Part shown: positions 31,640-43,640 of the stretch, piece after piece
Position numbering within the stretch: position 1 is the stretch's first letter
How the letters are laid out: each line of letters opens with the position of its first letter
NCBI GenBank assembly: GCA_026122225.1
Contig: JANEZZ010003061.1
Coordinates: 2,046,001-2,110,000 of the forward strand
Reading direction: 5' to 3'
DNA from: Heloderma charlesbogerti
Lineage: Eukaryota; Chordata; Lepidosauria; Squamata; Helodermatidae
DNA length: 64,000 nucleotides
Translations under genes and position numbers: made by a program
Notes under the pieces: model-generated
Seen by the model: only the letters and a program-made list of their open reading frames with translations
Databases searched by the model: none
Told to the model about the DNA's origin: nothing

Positions 31640-32375
31640 AACAAGCCACAGCGGCTTGTTGTGAGCTGCAGCATGTGCCGGGCACAATTAGTATTATCAC
31701 TAGGGATGTACGAATCCCTTACCTGCCAGTCTGGGGGCGGTCCGCGGGGGGGGAGGCGATCCGTTCCATTCCTCCACCTGGAATCCTCTTTGGCCAGCTC
31801 CACTCTGCAGCGATTCTGCGGAGCAGCCGGCCGGCTCCGAAGTGCCAGCGAAACGGCCACCATGCCGTATCACTGGCTGAAGGGGACTACTGACTGCGGA
31901 CGCAAATGGCATCCGGGATGCCATTTGCATCTGTGCTTTTCATTAACGCAATAGGCTACGCAAATATTTACGGCTGCATTTACCTTAAACTAAGGACTTT
32001 ACGGCCGCAAATGGCATAGTGGATGCCATTTGCATCCGCAGTCAATCAGCCCAGCCAGCAATATGGCAATGGCGGCAGTATCGCTGGCACTCCGGAGCTG
32101 GCTGGCAGGGTGGATCCGGCTGTCGAGGATTCCTCCAGGAGGCGAAGGTAAGTCTTCCGATCCTCCAAGACGCTGGGGGGCTGGATTCTTTTGAATCCGT
32201 CCTCACTGGGGTCCGTGGAGGATTTCTCCCCCATCCCTAATTATCACGGCCCAGCTATAGCTTATCGTGCTGCCTGAACCTGGGTGGCAAGGCCTGTTGG
32301 AGGGTTGAGGGTTTGTATGACAGGTGATTATGCAAATCATGCCTGGCACATGTCACAGGTCACAACAAGCCACTG
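31640..32375. repeat. Repeat family M3-like host of the element at 31701
   Basis: The flanks AACAAGCCACAGCGGCTTGT on the left and CACAACAAGCCACTGTGG on the right form the outer part of a palindromic repeat that was split by the insertion at 31701-32239. Confidence 0.5.
31701..32239. mobile_element. 539-bp hAT-like element with exact 8-bp duplication
   Basis: Flanked by ATTATCAC at 31693-31700 and 32240-32247. Left end TAGGGATGTACGAATCCCTT (A-like), right end CCCCCATCCCTA. The interior has one degraded P1 half (AATAGGCTACGCAAATATTT near 31949) and a P2 stem around 32000-32035. It is a shorter relative of the fold-back elements. The exact 8-bp duplication assigns the group to the hAT superfamily by hallmark. 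Confidence 0.9.
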
Positions 32376-32384
32376 TGGAACTCA

Positions 32385-32510
32385 TAGGAACATAGAAAGC
32401 TGCCTTATAGAGGGACAAATCGCACAATCAAAACAAGCCACTGTGGCTTGTTTAATTATGCGAACTGACCCTCTATAAGGCAGCTTCCTATATTTCTATG
32501 AGTATCCAGG
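32385..32510. repeat. Inverted pair of SINE tails around an M3-like core
   Basis: AGCTGCCTTATAGAGGGAC on the left is mirrored by CCCTCTATAAGGCAGCTTCC on the right. The middle contains AACAAGCCACTGTGGCTTGT, itself a palindrome. Confidence 0.7.
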
Positions 32511-33768
32511 GCTGAACTAAAGCTCAGCTGAACTTCTTACCTTGCTTTCTGTGGTCATTTTCATGTTAGAAAGCTCTTCCCACTTTCAGCTATTTATTCA
32601 GCACTAACTGCAAACACATCTGTCTTGTTTCGATTCTTGCCTTCTTGGAGCCTTTTCCTCCTCCTTCTTTGTCCTCACTATCATCGGACTTATTTGCCCA
32701 CACTGCTATTTAATCCTATTGGCTGTGGCAATCCATGTGGTTTTGGTTTTTTATGACATCGCAATATTATGACTGATGCAATGACACCACAGCTGCTCAT
32801 GAAAAAAATAATGTAGCAGAGCTGGAGGAGGGGGGAAATGCCTCTGCAAAGAAGCAGCAGTAGCCATGGGAACAAAAGGATGCCAAACAGTCGAAACACC
32901 ATTCGGCAAGTTAACTATTTTTTCATCATTCCTTCAGCAGGCTTGCTACTTTCTTTGAATATCAAAATCAGAGAACGTTTGGCTCGGCGCCATTACTTTT
33001 ATACAGAACCACCCACAGTATCACCAATCTTATCTGTGATCATTGGGCTATGTGAATTATAATGGAGATGGCTGCTATTCCTCCATTTGTCTGTGCATGT
33101 CATGTATTAAAGAGTCCTAAAGAGTCATGATTCTATTAGGCATCTCACCAAACACTCTGTCAAACAGAAAGGATATATGGATGCAAAATGAACTTGGTCT
33201 CTTAATAATCAAAGCAATTTGCTTCTTCCATGAGTGCATGGATTTTGTAATAAAGGCTTTTATTCCAAGAACTGTTTCAAAGTGTTTGTTTCTTTGACCC
33301 CTTGAACCAGGCTGGGTTGTTCTTGTTGTTCCAGTTGACTGTGTCTGTATCCATCTAAAAAATGCAACTCAGTGCTGAATAGTGACTCAACTCCCTCCCA
33401 TGTCCCATCCCAAAGCACCACCTAATAGAATCTTGAATTATTTCTGGGGCAGTGAGGGAATGATGTGTCTCCAAAAATGCTTGCAGAGCCCCAAATTTAA
33501 CTATCTGCTCTTTTCGTCTGTATCCCACTTGATGACTGCAGTCTGTTCCTTGTGTTCCTTTTCATAGATACCTAGATTACATCATCCTTAGCTAAGGGGT
33601 CAGGGAAGGCCTGCTTTTGTCCCTTTCAGAAGTCTTAAGAAAGGAACATCCAGCTATTCAAGACCAATTATCTAACGATTACCTCCTACAGAAACACATT
33701 ACCTGAATATCGTGGGCTATTAACATTCCTTACTCAAGTCCAAGACTCTGGCCAGGCATTGCCTTAAG
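32511..33768. other. No gene seen
   Basis: Unassigned. Small open frames show no known motif. Confidence 0.4.
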
Positions 33769-33879
33769 GCAGGGATGGGGAATCTCTGGACCATGGAGGT
33801 TTCCCATCTGACCTGTGGAGGCTTGGGCTCCCTCCATGGGTCCTGCTCAGTCCCCTGCCCACAGTCCTTCTCATCCCCA
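33769..33879 (+). repeat. Possible M4 repeat fragment
   Basis: GGCAGGGATGGGGAATCTCT resembles the start of M4. The rest is not clear. Confidence 0.35.
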
Positions 33880-34225
33880 AGCCTTGCCCTCTGGCCCAGA
33901 AGCAGAGGTTTTTGAGGGTCCTTGGGCAAGACACCCTCAATGGACCTCTCTTGGTGGGTCCACCTTCTCATTGTCATTGCTCCTCATCCTCTTATCATTG
34001 CTACCACTTGCTCACCTGAGAGGCAGAGAGACAGTGAGCAAGTAGGCAGTGGCATCTGCTGCTCCTGTCTCACTACCACCATTGCCTGGACCAGAGCAAG
34101 AGGTAGATGAACAAGCAGGTTGCTACAATGAAGAGGAGGAGGAGCTCCATTGGGTTCTAGACAGTCGACTCCTGCTGGGGTGTGGGGCCTTGGCAGGTGC
34201 CCAACCATGCCTACCCTTGACAACG
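33880..34225 (+). repeat. Unclassified repeat R1, copy 3
   Basis: Longest R1 copy. It contains CTCCTCATCCTCTTATCATT, CCACCATTGCCTGGACCAGA, GAACAAGCAGGTTGC and TGGCAGGTGCCCAACCATGC. Confidence 0.6.
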
Positions 34226-35149
34226 CCCCATCCTGGAGGCTACCCAATGAGAAAACAAGCAGCATGTGCGGGAATCTCCTTAGTATCTCTGATCCCAAAT
34301 CAGAGATAACAAGAGGATTCCCTGGGGGAACAACATGCCAAATGGTTGCAGGAACTCCTGCAAGTGCCAGCCAAGTTTGCTTCACTCTTGCATCTTCTTC
34401 TCTGCACAGGGAATAAGAAGCAGAAGTGAAGCCGGCTGCACACTCTTCCAGCACTTGCAGGAGCTCCTGGAAGTGCTGGCTGAGTCCCTCCCATTCTCAT
34501 GCCATTCACTGCCCCAATCAGTGAGCCCAGTGGATGACTGCAAAAAATTTTTTACCTGGCATCTGTCCTTTGTTGTCATGAAGCAGTTATACATGTATGC
34601 ATTCCATCATTGCACTATCAAACCACACAGAGAGAGAAATTGGTACTGAATGAGCACAGCATCTAGCATCCTGAGAAGCTCTGCTTTCACTTTGAAAAGG
34701 TGAGTTTCTAGCTTTTAAGTTCACAAAAATAGGTTTTAAAAGTGTGTGTGACTGCACAATGCCAAGGAAGATTATTCTGAACAGGATTTCTAGGGCAAAA
34801 AGGGCCAGGCTGCAGTGCCCTCCAGGGTCAGCAAAAGTTGAACAAACTGAGCACACAATATGTTGTGGATGTGAACACAATTTATACAAGTCACAAGACT
34901 CAGATTTCTAGAGGGAGCATTTTAAAATTTGAAGTGCAAAGAATATCCAGCAGCGGTTATAATCTGGAGGATGAGCATTCTAGGCCTGACTATTGGACAA
35001 CTGAGGCACTAGAGGGCTGGAGGTATCTGCATTTCTGGTCATACAGCTGTTTTAGGCATGGAAGCTGACTCCAAGGCACTCCTAGACATTTGGGAAAGGA
35101 TGCTTGAGGAATTTGATCTTTGCAAATTATACTGCAAATCTGACCTGAA
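34226..35149. other. No gene seen
   Basis: Unassigned. Several short frames on both strands look like background. Confidence 0.35.
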
Positions 35150-35866
35150 GCTTCCAAACTAATCTGTATGTTAGAGTGAAATTATCCTTTGGATTTTGCA
35201 CTTCTTCAAATTGTGCAGTGCTGTTCTCAGCTCAAACATGTACCAAAATGGTGTCTAAAATGCATATTTTAGGATAAAAGGTAAAGGTAAAGGTGTCCCC
35301 AACCAGTTGTGTCCGACTCTAGGGTGCGGTACTCATCCCCGTTTCTAAGCCAAAGAGCCAGCGCTGTCCGAAGACGCTTCCGTGGTCATGTGGCCGGCAT
35401 GACTGAACACCGCGGTGCACGGAACGCTGTTACCTTTCCCGCTGAGTCGGTGCCTATTTATCTACTTGCAATTTCTTGCTTTCGAACTGCTAGGCTGGCA
35501 GAAGCTGGGACTGAAGACGGGAGCTCACTCCATCACGCAGCACTCAGGTCTCGAACTGCTGACCTGCCGTCCTTCCAGTCTGCAGTTCAGCATCTTAACC
35601 ACTAAGCCACCGCGGCCCCTTTATATTTTAGGATAAGATGTGTATAAATGTGAACATTTAGATAAAAGATGTTTATAAATGTGTATTTTGCAAGAAAACA
35701 CTTAAAAATACATACTTAAATGCTTATGTATATACAAATTTTCATGCTGTTTTTTTAGAAAAAAAGACATTTGCACATTGATGCTGAAATGGCAAGAACA
35801 GATTTATGAATGGACATCTATGAAACTAACATGGACCAGAAATAGACTGATTTGTCCATCTCTTGA
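35150..35866 (-). repeat. hAT-like AT-rich repeat H1, copy 2, split by a SINE
   Basis: The right end reads CTGATTTGTCCATCTCTT, the complement of the H1 start at 9262. The AT-rich interior (AAATGTGTATTTTGC, ATACATACTTAAATG) continues on both sides of the SINE at 35278-35623. Confidence 0.55.
35278..35623 (-). mobile_element. Sauria/Squam-type SINE (tRNA head, BovB tail)
   Basis: Flanked by a perfect 13-bp duplication TATTTTAGGATAA (35265-35277 and 35624-35636). On the minus strand the head has box A GTGGCTTAGTGGTTAAGATG and box B CAGTTCGAGACC. The 3' end reads TAGAGTCGGACACAACTGG and then ACCTTT repeats. The GAGTCGGACACRACT motif is the same as the BovB 3' end in this window, so BovB is the likely partner LINE. 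The body is known from squamate Sauria SINEs. Confidence 0.92.
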
Positions 35867-36175
35867 GTTCAGTCCACATGAATGTCAACAGCAGATAGAA
35901 AGAGACACCTAATTAAAGTTGGGTCCCTGAAGTATATATACCTCAAAGAACAGGCTTCATAAAACAAAAGCAGATGGTTTGAGCAGGTCCTCTGCTCAGC
36001 CATGTCTGTGTTTCTCCATGTCTGCACATGGCTTTGAAGCAGGGCAAAGCAAACAGTTGTATGCTGGACCAACAAATCCTTAGGAAGTACCCAATGGGGT
36101 TCAGTGAAGTAGACAGCATGAAAGGAGTGGAAGAGGAATTCATGCAACACATTAAACATGGATGAACACATGACA
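35867..36175. other. No gene seen
   Basis: Unassigned. A minus-strand open frame of 146 codons (35869-36309) runs into the repeat at 36268 and has no recognised motif. Confidence 0.35.
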
Positions 36176-36470
36176 GCCAGTGGTATAGTAATTAGATCAT
36201 TGGATTCAAATAGCAACTCAGCTACAGAGCTTATTGAGTGAGCATTGGCCATACAGCTTAACCCAGCCTTCTCCAACCTCCAGATATTTTGCACTACAAC
36301 TCCCAGCATTCCTGACCATTGGGATTGCTGGCAGGGGCTGATTGGAGTTGAAGTTCAAAAGATCTGAAGGACACCAGGTTGGGGAAAGCTAACTGGCCTC
36401 AAATGATTGTTGTGAGGATGAAGTGTGAAAAGTTCCATGCATGTTGCGCTGAGCTCTGGAGTACAAGTTC
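36176..36470 (+). mobile_element. MIR-like SINE interrupted by an M4 repeat
   Basis: Left part CCAGTGGTATAGTAATTAGA (box A) and right part CAAATGATTGTTGTGAGGAT (core) are separated by the M4 repeat. Confidence 0.6.
36268..36385. repeat. Palindromic repeat family M4, copy 2
   Basis: GCACTACAACTCCCAGCATT and GGAGTTGAAGTTCAAAAGAT with the core CATTGGGATTGCTGGCAGGG. Ends CTTCTCCAACC and GGTTGGGGAAAGC are complementary. Confidence 0.75.
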
Positions 36471-38671
36471 ATAAATGGCTGGGTATAACATTTACTCACA
36501 ATAATACGGTGAAAGCTATCATGTTTTCCTCCCAGTTCTTTTCACCCGGCTTAAGGTTCACCCAGAAATCTTTAAATCCCTGGATGCAATGGGAGACAAG
36601 GCACCTGTGGCTTCTCCCAGCTTGTCAACCTTGTCCTCTGTACCCCTTTCCCACCAGCTGTGCAGCATACCTAGAGTCTTGCTTGTAACAGCAAGCAGGG
36701 GAAGGGCATGCACAGAAGGACTGGGGAAAGAATGAGGAGAAACTCTGGCTGGCTTATCTCTTGATGCAGGGGGAAGCATGCAGGGGGGAAGCATGGGGGG
36801 GAGTTTTCTGGTTTCCAACCTGGCAAGCCTAGCCATATTCCTAATTGCAGGGAAAGCTGAAGAAGATAGTACTGAAGAAAAGGGAGAGCGAGACTTTTTG
36901 GGCTTTTCTACACAAGGCATTTATTATGAGCTCATCATTCCCTACTCACGGTTGTTTACGGGTTCTTTAGACAACATCATGACACTCCAGTTTTGCTTCT
37001 GTGTCTAAAGAACACTTCCAGCAAGTTTTTTTTAGAGTAGGAAAAATGTGGTATTTAATAGTAACAGTAAAAGAAAAAAAAATTTCAGTTATGAATTTGC
37101 ACTGTTCTGCAATACCACGGTGCCACCCAGAGGTTATATAGCAGAAAAGTAGGAAAGGAAACACTCTTCATGTAGTGCTCAGAGCTCAATTCTGCAACAA
37201 AATCGAAAGTAAATACAGCCAATTAACAGCTGATATAGAAAAGCTCCTAGTTGCAAAGATATGGGGCAATAGCATTTGCTTTAGGATTTACAGGAGAAAG
37301 AAGGAGATGGGGAATGCTATACATCAAGTGACATAATATTACAGTGCATGTGATTTTCTACCAAGTCATTATTTCAACATGGTGTCAACATGTTATTTCT
37401 GCAGGGCTGATAAAATGTCAGAGTGACAGCAGCAGGACAACACGATGCCAGCAAGGGAAAATAAACATGCACACATAAGATCTTGTGGTTTTATTTATGA
37501 ACTAGCTTTTAGGTCTTCCCTACCCCTTTGATTTCTTTTCTTTTCTTCACACAGCTTTCAAATCAACTGAGAGAGAGAGAGAGAGCTGATTACACGATTC
37601 ATCAGCTAATAGGCAGAAAATGAATTATCCAGTTAAAATAAATAACACAGTGACTCTCTTATCAGATTTTAAGAATCCCTGAAACTGGTGGGATCAGGGG
37701 AGCCAAATGCTTAGGCTCCCCTTCCTCTCCTATGTAGACTTATCTATGGACTATATGACAGATTGTAAATGTGTTGATTCCCCACCCCGACACTCCCACC
37801 CCTGCTGCCACCGCCACGCCACCCCATGCGAAATGCTACCCTGTATTGTGAGACCATCCTAGCACTACTGCTCTGGCTTTCAACCGAGCTGGTATGTGGT
37901 TACAACTGCTACTACCTTTTTCTTTAATTTAGGTTTCCTTTCTCTATGAAAGAAAGTAATTTTCCCACATAATAAGTGGTTTCTTTTTCTGTTTTGCACT
38001 TTTGGTGTTTTCCTCCCTCTCCCATGTCCCCACCCCAGCTTGTATACAAAAACCTTGTGTTCTCATTTTTTCCTAAATAAGAATGGCTATTTCTCTATCT
38101 TTCAAAATCCAATTCTTTTCCCCAAGTTCAGCCGGTAGCGTTTGCATTCCTTGTACAAAAATGAGCTTTCACGTGACATGTTCATTTCCCTAACAAGAAA
38201 GAAAATGCCAAGGAGACATGTTAACGTATATCACATTAAACAAAGAACAAAAACTTTCCCCAGCATTGCTTTCAGTCTACAAGCTGTTATTGCTTCTTTT
38301 GAAGTAAAGCAATTCCAAAGATTTGAAAAGATGCTTGCCGTTTCTCCAAAGCCCAATTCCCTTTTCTGCACTCCAATATCAGCTTTCTTTTTAAATGGCT
38401 CCCAGCAGGGTATTTGCTCTATCTTTCAACCAGGATGTATCCAAAGGCATTTCTCAACAAGTTCCTAGGATCGGGTTTGGTTATGAAGAGTAATAAATAT
38501 TTCTTCCCCCTTGAAGACCCAAGACATTGCAAAATCTCATATGTGTACACATAACCCTGCAGCTCACATGGGCAAAGTGGATAGGGTAGGTGAATGCTTG
38601 CAGAATGTGTTCCCTATGCTGTGTACAGAAAAAGAAGAATAATTGTATTCCCGTTACACAAATCCTAAAGG
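36471..38671. other. No gene seen
   Basis: Unassigned 2.2 kb. A short (GA)n run lies at 37569-37585. A small direct repeat GGGGGGAAGCATG lies near 36770-36795. No repeat family or exon recognised. Confidence 0.4.
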
Positions 38672-38953
38672 CAAAGCTGGCTCTACCTTTAGGCACCGTG
38701 AGGCAGCCACCTTAGGGGATGGGTAGGGAGCAGGGAGCAGTAGCAAGGTGTGCAGGGCAGAGCAGGCTGTACTTCAGAGTCTGCATTGTGCCCCCCTAAG
38801 CTAGCCTGCTGTCCTCAGATGCAGTAGCGGATGCTGTCCTGTTGTCGTCCCATTGCCAGTGTTGAACTAAGATTCAGCTGCCATTCCAATTGGCTTCTCT
38901 ACATGGAATCTTGACCTCAGCCTCAGGCAGCAAAATGTCTTGGGCTGGTCCTG
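38672..38953. mobile_element. hAT-like non-autonomous element with exact 8-bp duplication
   Basis: 282 bp flanked by CCTAAAGG at 38664-38671 and 38954-38961. Ends are CAAAGCTGGCTC and TTGGGCTGGTCCTG, corresponding to CAGGGCC ends of the 26313 copy, with CACCGTGAGGCAGCCACC just inside. Confidence 0.88.
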
Positions 38954-38994
38954 CCTAAAGGCCATCTGTTAAGGTAATAAGAAGGCAATAACAC

Positions 38995-39375
38995 ATATCA
39001 CGCAACATGGTGGGTTGTTGTGGCTTAAATAACCCACAATGAGCTGTGGCACTTGCTGGGCATGTGTAGCTGCCATTTTGTATGTGCAACCCCCAGTCAG
39101 GATGATCAGGGGTTGTGCCAAATCATGAGAACCCAGCCACCATGAGTTATTCAAGGGTTAAACAACCCTAGCATAACCCTTGTTTAGTAGTAGGGTTATG
39201 TGAGGATTGTTTAACCCTCAAAAAAACCAAGGTGGCCAGGTTCACATGACACAGCGCAATCCCCGATCAGGGGTTGCATATTCAAAATGGTGGCCACATG
39301 CACCCAGGCCGCAGCTCATCATGGATTAAATAACCCATGATGGCCCAGACATGTTATGCATACCAGACCATTGTA
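38995..39375. repeat. Repeat family M3, copy 2
   Basis: Contains inverted halves: GGTGGGTTGTTGTGGCTTAA and ATTAAATAACCCATGATGG, and AGCTGCCATTTTGTATGTGC with GCATATTCAAAATGGTGGCC. It is a fold-back repeat of about 380 bp. Confidence 0.7.
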
Positions 39376-41427
39376 TATTGAGACCAAGACACCATACCTA
39401 ACATAGCACTATCAATTCTTATTGGTAGCAGATGTCAAATACATCCATTGTCTTTCACCTAGCCACCTTTCCAAGCTTTGCTTCCTGGCAGCCCTACAGA
39501 AGCAGTTCTAGGTCCTGAACTCTTCGTTTCATGCATTAATTTCATTAACACCATTGCTAAGCTACAAGTTAAGCTTCCATCTCTTCAAATCAAAAACTGT
39601 GGTATCTGGGTAGCAGAAAGCCCAGGGTAGGTCTACAGATGGAGCTGTTAGCAGAAGTGGCTGAATAAAGAAAGTGAATCCAGAAAGTGAAGGGCTTGGC
39701 AAATTTTGTCATAAAGAGAGAGTCCACTGGCTAAGCAGCATGAAGTATAAATCAGCAGAGCAAATCAGCCCAGGCTTCTAAAGGAATGAAACCACCACTA
39801 CTGCTAAACACAGTGAACTTGCTAGTTGTTTCATATACAAGAAACCCAGTCTAAAAAAGGAAACTTATCTGGCTCCACCTGGCAGCTAGGCAACTTGCAC
39901 CCAAGGCTCTCTGATGCATACAGTGCTGTTAATTCGCTCTGCAACCTGAATTCCCCTTATTATTCCCCTTCTAAGTACTCTAAAAACACCAGAATTATTG
40001 TAACCCTTAGCTTGCACCTTTTTGTGTGTATGACCCCCTGCCATTGTTACTCCAACAGGAGCCAGGTGGTAAATTGCAGCAGTTTTTGGCCCGCTGTTGG
40101 CAGCTCCGAAGATGGAGCCCAGTAATTTGGTGGGTCAAGGGATAGAGTCCACTGATTTGGGACAGGGTGGAGGGTAGAGGCCCATGCAAAAGCTCTCTAC
40201 TCACCTAACATTGACAAATTTAAAAGTTTTTTTTTTTTAAGGGTCTTCACCCTTGCTTTTTTACCAATGCCCCAAAAGCAAAACAAAAAACTAGCCTGGC
40301 CATTTATGTATTTTCCTGTTGACTGGCCCTGCTGTAGTTTGCTTTCTCTTTTGTTTATCACAGAAAAAAAAACCCACAATCTGAGAATGTAAGCAAACTA
40401 TTGGCCACAACAACCGCATTTGTGGGTTTATTCGAAATACTGCACCTTCGCTGAATGCAGAATTCAGCATTGCAGTGCCATAATTTTAGTTCAGATTGAT
40501 TATCTAACCCAGCTTTCATTCACTTGGGAAGGGGCAGGAATGTCAGAAAAAGCACCAAGTACCTGGGGAATTTCCTTAATGCTAGTTTAATATTCTATAG
40601 TATATATCAAAATCTATGACAATGTTTTACATGTTGAAGATAGCAGACTGAAATGTGCAAGATTTGGCAGGAAGATCTTTATATACAAAGAAATGTTTTT
40701 ACCATTTACCAATTTATCAATAGCATTTACCAAAATGGCATTTACCAATAGCCCACGTGCCTGCACGTATTTATGTCACATTTCTCACATCTGGTCCAGA
40801 TAAAGAAAAAAGACTGAGCAGAAAAAGCTACCATGGTAGTATCACTAGACTAGATGAGTGCCTAAAGAGCAAACAAATAAATGGGTGAAAAGAGTGGAAA
40901 CTATGCGACATGCTGCAGGAGAAGGCAATCATTATCCAGATTCACAGGCAGGCACAAGGCAAAAAGCTCTCTCATATGAGGCCTGATATGGCAATTTGTT
41001 AATCAGTACTGTGCAAGCAGATTTGCCAACCAGCCGGTTTCTCTGCAGCTGTGAAGACTGAGTCTGTGCTCTGTCCACTGTTGCTAATAACAACCAATTG
41101 CTAAGAATGCCTTTTGGGAAGGGCAGGGGAGGCACTGATCTCCCCTGCTCCACCCTTGCATTTCAGACCACATGTGATTATTCTTCCAGCAGACCTATGT
41201 GGTTCCAAAGATGCCATACTAGACTTTACGCACAAATGCATGTAACATTCTCATGGTGTTTTAATATGAAAAGAAGATTCAGGAGCATGAGAAGGAGCAG
41301 CTAAGCTGTGTGTGTGTGGGGGGGTGCTTTATCCTTTCACCACCCGCCTTTGTTCTACATAAAATTGCAACCCCAGTTGCTTTATGCCCTGGAATGGTGA
41401 TAGCTACCACATGGTTACTCGGCCCTT
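39376..41427. other. No gene seen
   Basis: Unassigned 2 kb with no recognised repeat. Confidence 0.4.
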
Positions 41428-42020
41428 GCCTTTCATGGCTGATAAAATTGGCCAAGGCAGGACTGCATTGGCTCACAGTCTGTTTCCAGGCCTAATTCAA
41501 AATGTTAGTATTGCCTTTCGAAGCCATTTACAGCTTCAGATCCTGGTACCTTCAGGATCGTCTGACTCTGCATATACCTACCCAGACCCTGGAAACTTTC
41601 TCCATGTACCCCTTCCAAGTGAGGTGTCATGGGTGGCTGGAGAGGGCCTTTTCAGTGGTGGCACCTCAATTCTGGAATACCCTCCCAGAGAGTGACACCT
41701 TCATTGATGCCTTTTCAGTGCTGGGTGAAGATCTTTTTATTCTGCCAAATCTTTTAGGGCACAATCCTATGCAGGTTTAGACCCCAAAAAAAAAGCCTTA
41801 GAACTCCCAGCATTCCCCAGCCAGCCATGAGAGTTGTAGGACGTTTTTCTCTCTAAACATGCATAAGATTTCACCCTTAATATATTTTATTGCTTAGCTT
41901 AAATCACTTTCATCTCTGCCATTGGTGACTGCTTTGATTTTATGGATTTGTATCTTTATTTTATACATTGCATTTTAAATATTTTTTGTACTCCTTACAT
42001 CTAAAAAAATTGAGCTATAA
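41428..42020 (+). mobile_element. L2 LINE 3' end with an M1 MITE inside
   Basis: Readable L2 C-terminal remnants: ATTTACAGCTTCAGATCCTG, TGGAGAGGGCCTTTTCAGTG and TGGAATACCCTCCCAGAGAG. The MITE at 41758-41878 splits it. The rest of the 3' UTR follows. Confidence 0.8.
41758..41878. mobile_element. Palindromic MITE, family M1, copy 4
   Basis: GGCACAATCCTATGCAGGTT on the left and AACATGCATAAGATTTCACC on the right, with CATTCCCCAGCCAGCCATG in the centre. Inserted in an L2 tail. Confidence 0.85.
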
Positions 42021-42647
42021 AAACCCCAGACAACTAAACAGTACATAATATTGAAAAGCAGATGTCAGCAGAAAAACTAAATGGTAATCCGAATTTGTAT
42101 AAGTAATGATGACGGCACACTAACTCATTAAATATTATTAATTCCAGAATCCAAATTCCATTTTAAAAACAGCATTTTAGTGGCAAGTCCAATTCATACC
42201 TCCTTAGAGTTTCCTATTACATTGCATGTTGAAACTGTAGTAAGATTTTGATTAGGTCCAGTATTTTGTCATGGTCCATTATCTACACGGTTAAGCACTC
42301 TTTGGTGTCCTTTTCTTTTGAAACTACATCTGAGCATCAGTGGGTTTGTTACAGCTATGATAACATTGTGCATTTATCTGATATTTTTCCTACAACCATG
42401 GAACAATCTGTTACTTGGTTACTAAAGCTTGGCCATCTGCTTTGTGCCGTTAAGCAAACTGATTAATAGTCAATGACTGAACAAGTTGTTTCCTCTAGTG
42501 TTTTGCAGTGTAAAACAATACAGGTTTGGTTTTGAACTGAAGAAACATTACAGAATATTCCTCTAAATAATACTTGTGCATATTTAAAAAATGGTGCCTG
42601 CACAATGTAACTAGCAAACTCCAAAGAGACAGAACTAAGCTCAGGAC
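42021..42647. other. No gene seen
   Basis: AT-rich, unassigned. Confidence 0.4.
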
Positions 42648-43640
42648 CAGTGGTGTAGTGGAGCTGGGGCTCGCAGGGGCACAGCACCAACACTTTTTTG
42701 TTAACAGGGATGCTGACATCGTCTTCCACTCTCCTCAGAATTCCCTGTTCCCTCTGAGCCTAGCTTCAAATTATCACAGTCCCTAAGGCAGGGGAGGGAT
42801 TAATTTTCTCAGCAACAATATGTGAATTATCCCTGTTGTAATGAAGCAAAATGTAATGGTTACAGGGAGCATACAACTCCCTTGCTAAAACAGCTTCACT
42901 GGCTTCCAGTCTGTTTTTGGGCACAATTCTATGACCTATAAAGCCCTATACAGCTCCGGTCCAGGTTATACGGTCCAGGTGAAAGACCGTATCTTCCCTT
43001 ATGAACCTGCCCATATCCTGAGATCTTCTGGGGAGGCCCTTCTCTCAGTCCCACCACTGTCACTGGCACGTTTGGTGGGAACCCAGAAGAGGACCTTCTC
43101 AGTGGCTGCCCCACGGCTGTGGAACGCCCATCCCAGGGAGGCTACGATGGCTCCCTCCTTGATGTGTTTCCAGAGGCAGACTAAAACATTCTTGTTCTGG
43201 CAGGCCTTTGGGACATAGTTGGAACCTGGGGATAAGCTGCTATAACGCTGTTTTAAAATGCTGTTTTAAAGTTTTAATATAATTTTTATTGTATTGATGT
43301 TTAATTTATATTTTAACTTTTGTATATTTGCATACGTTTTAATTGTATTTGTTTTAATTTTTGTAAGCTGCCTTGTGTCCCAGTACTGGGAAAAAGGCAG
43401 GGTATAAATAAATATAACAACAATAATGCAAAGCATTTTGGGATGGCCTGGTCTTGAATGTGCAATAAAGAATCATTAGCTTTACAGAAGACCTGCTCCT
43501 GGTAGAGATGAAAACTGCTAGAGCTGGTTTGTTGATATGGAAAATCACAGCTGCCCGAATATTTGGCCTCCTCTTGGGAGAAGGGCTGAGGAGACCATCA
43601 AGATGAGCATCTGCTCTTCAAAATTTACCACTACATCACT
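42648..43640 (+). repeat. Unclassified repeat R2, copy 1, split by an L2 tail
   Basis: 42648-42855 and 43430-43640 together match 49266-49541 plus 51339-51480. Landmarks: GTGGTGTAGTGGAGC, AATATGTGAATTATCCCTGT, CTGGTCTTGAATGTGCAAT, AAATTTACCACTACATCACT. The family is not recognised. Confidence 0.7.
42860..43428 (+). mobile_element. L2 LINE 3' end
   Basis: Residual L2 C-terminus: AAGCCCTATACAGCTCCGGT, GTGGGAACCCAGAAGAGGAC, GTGGAACGCCCATCCCAG and TTCTGGCAGGCCTTTGGG. The 3' UTR ends GGCAGGGTATAAATAAATAT. Flanked by AATG-like bases on both sides. Confidence 0.88.

Noticed and set aside
35869..36309. Minus-strand frame of 146 codons as a host gene
   Set aside because: It runs into a palindromic repeat, has no recognisable motif and no splice context that I can support.
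36471..38671. Possible conserved host exons in the repeat-poor stretch
   Set aside because: No frame with codon-like structure or splice signals stood out. Conservation cannot be judged without other genomes.
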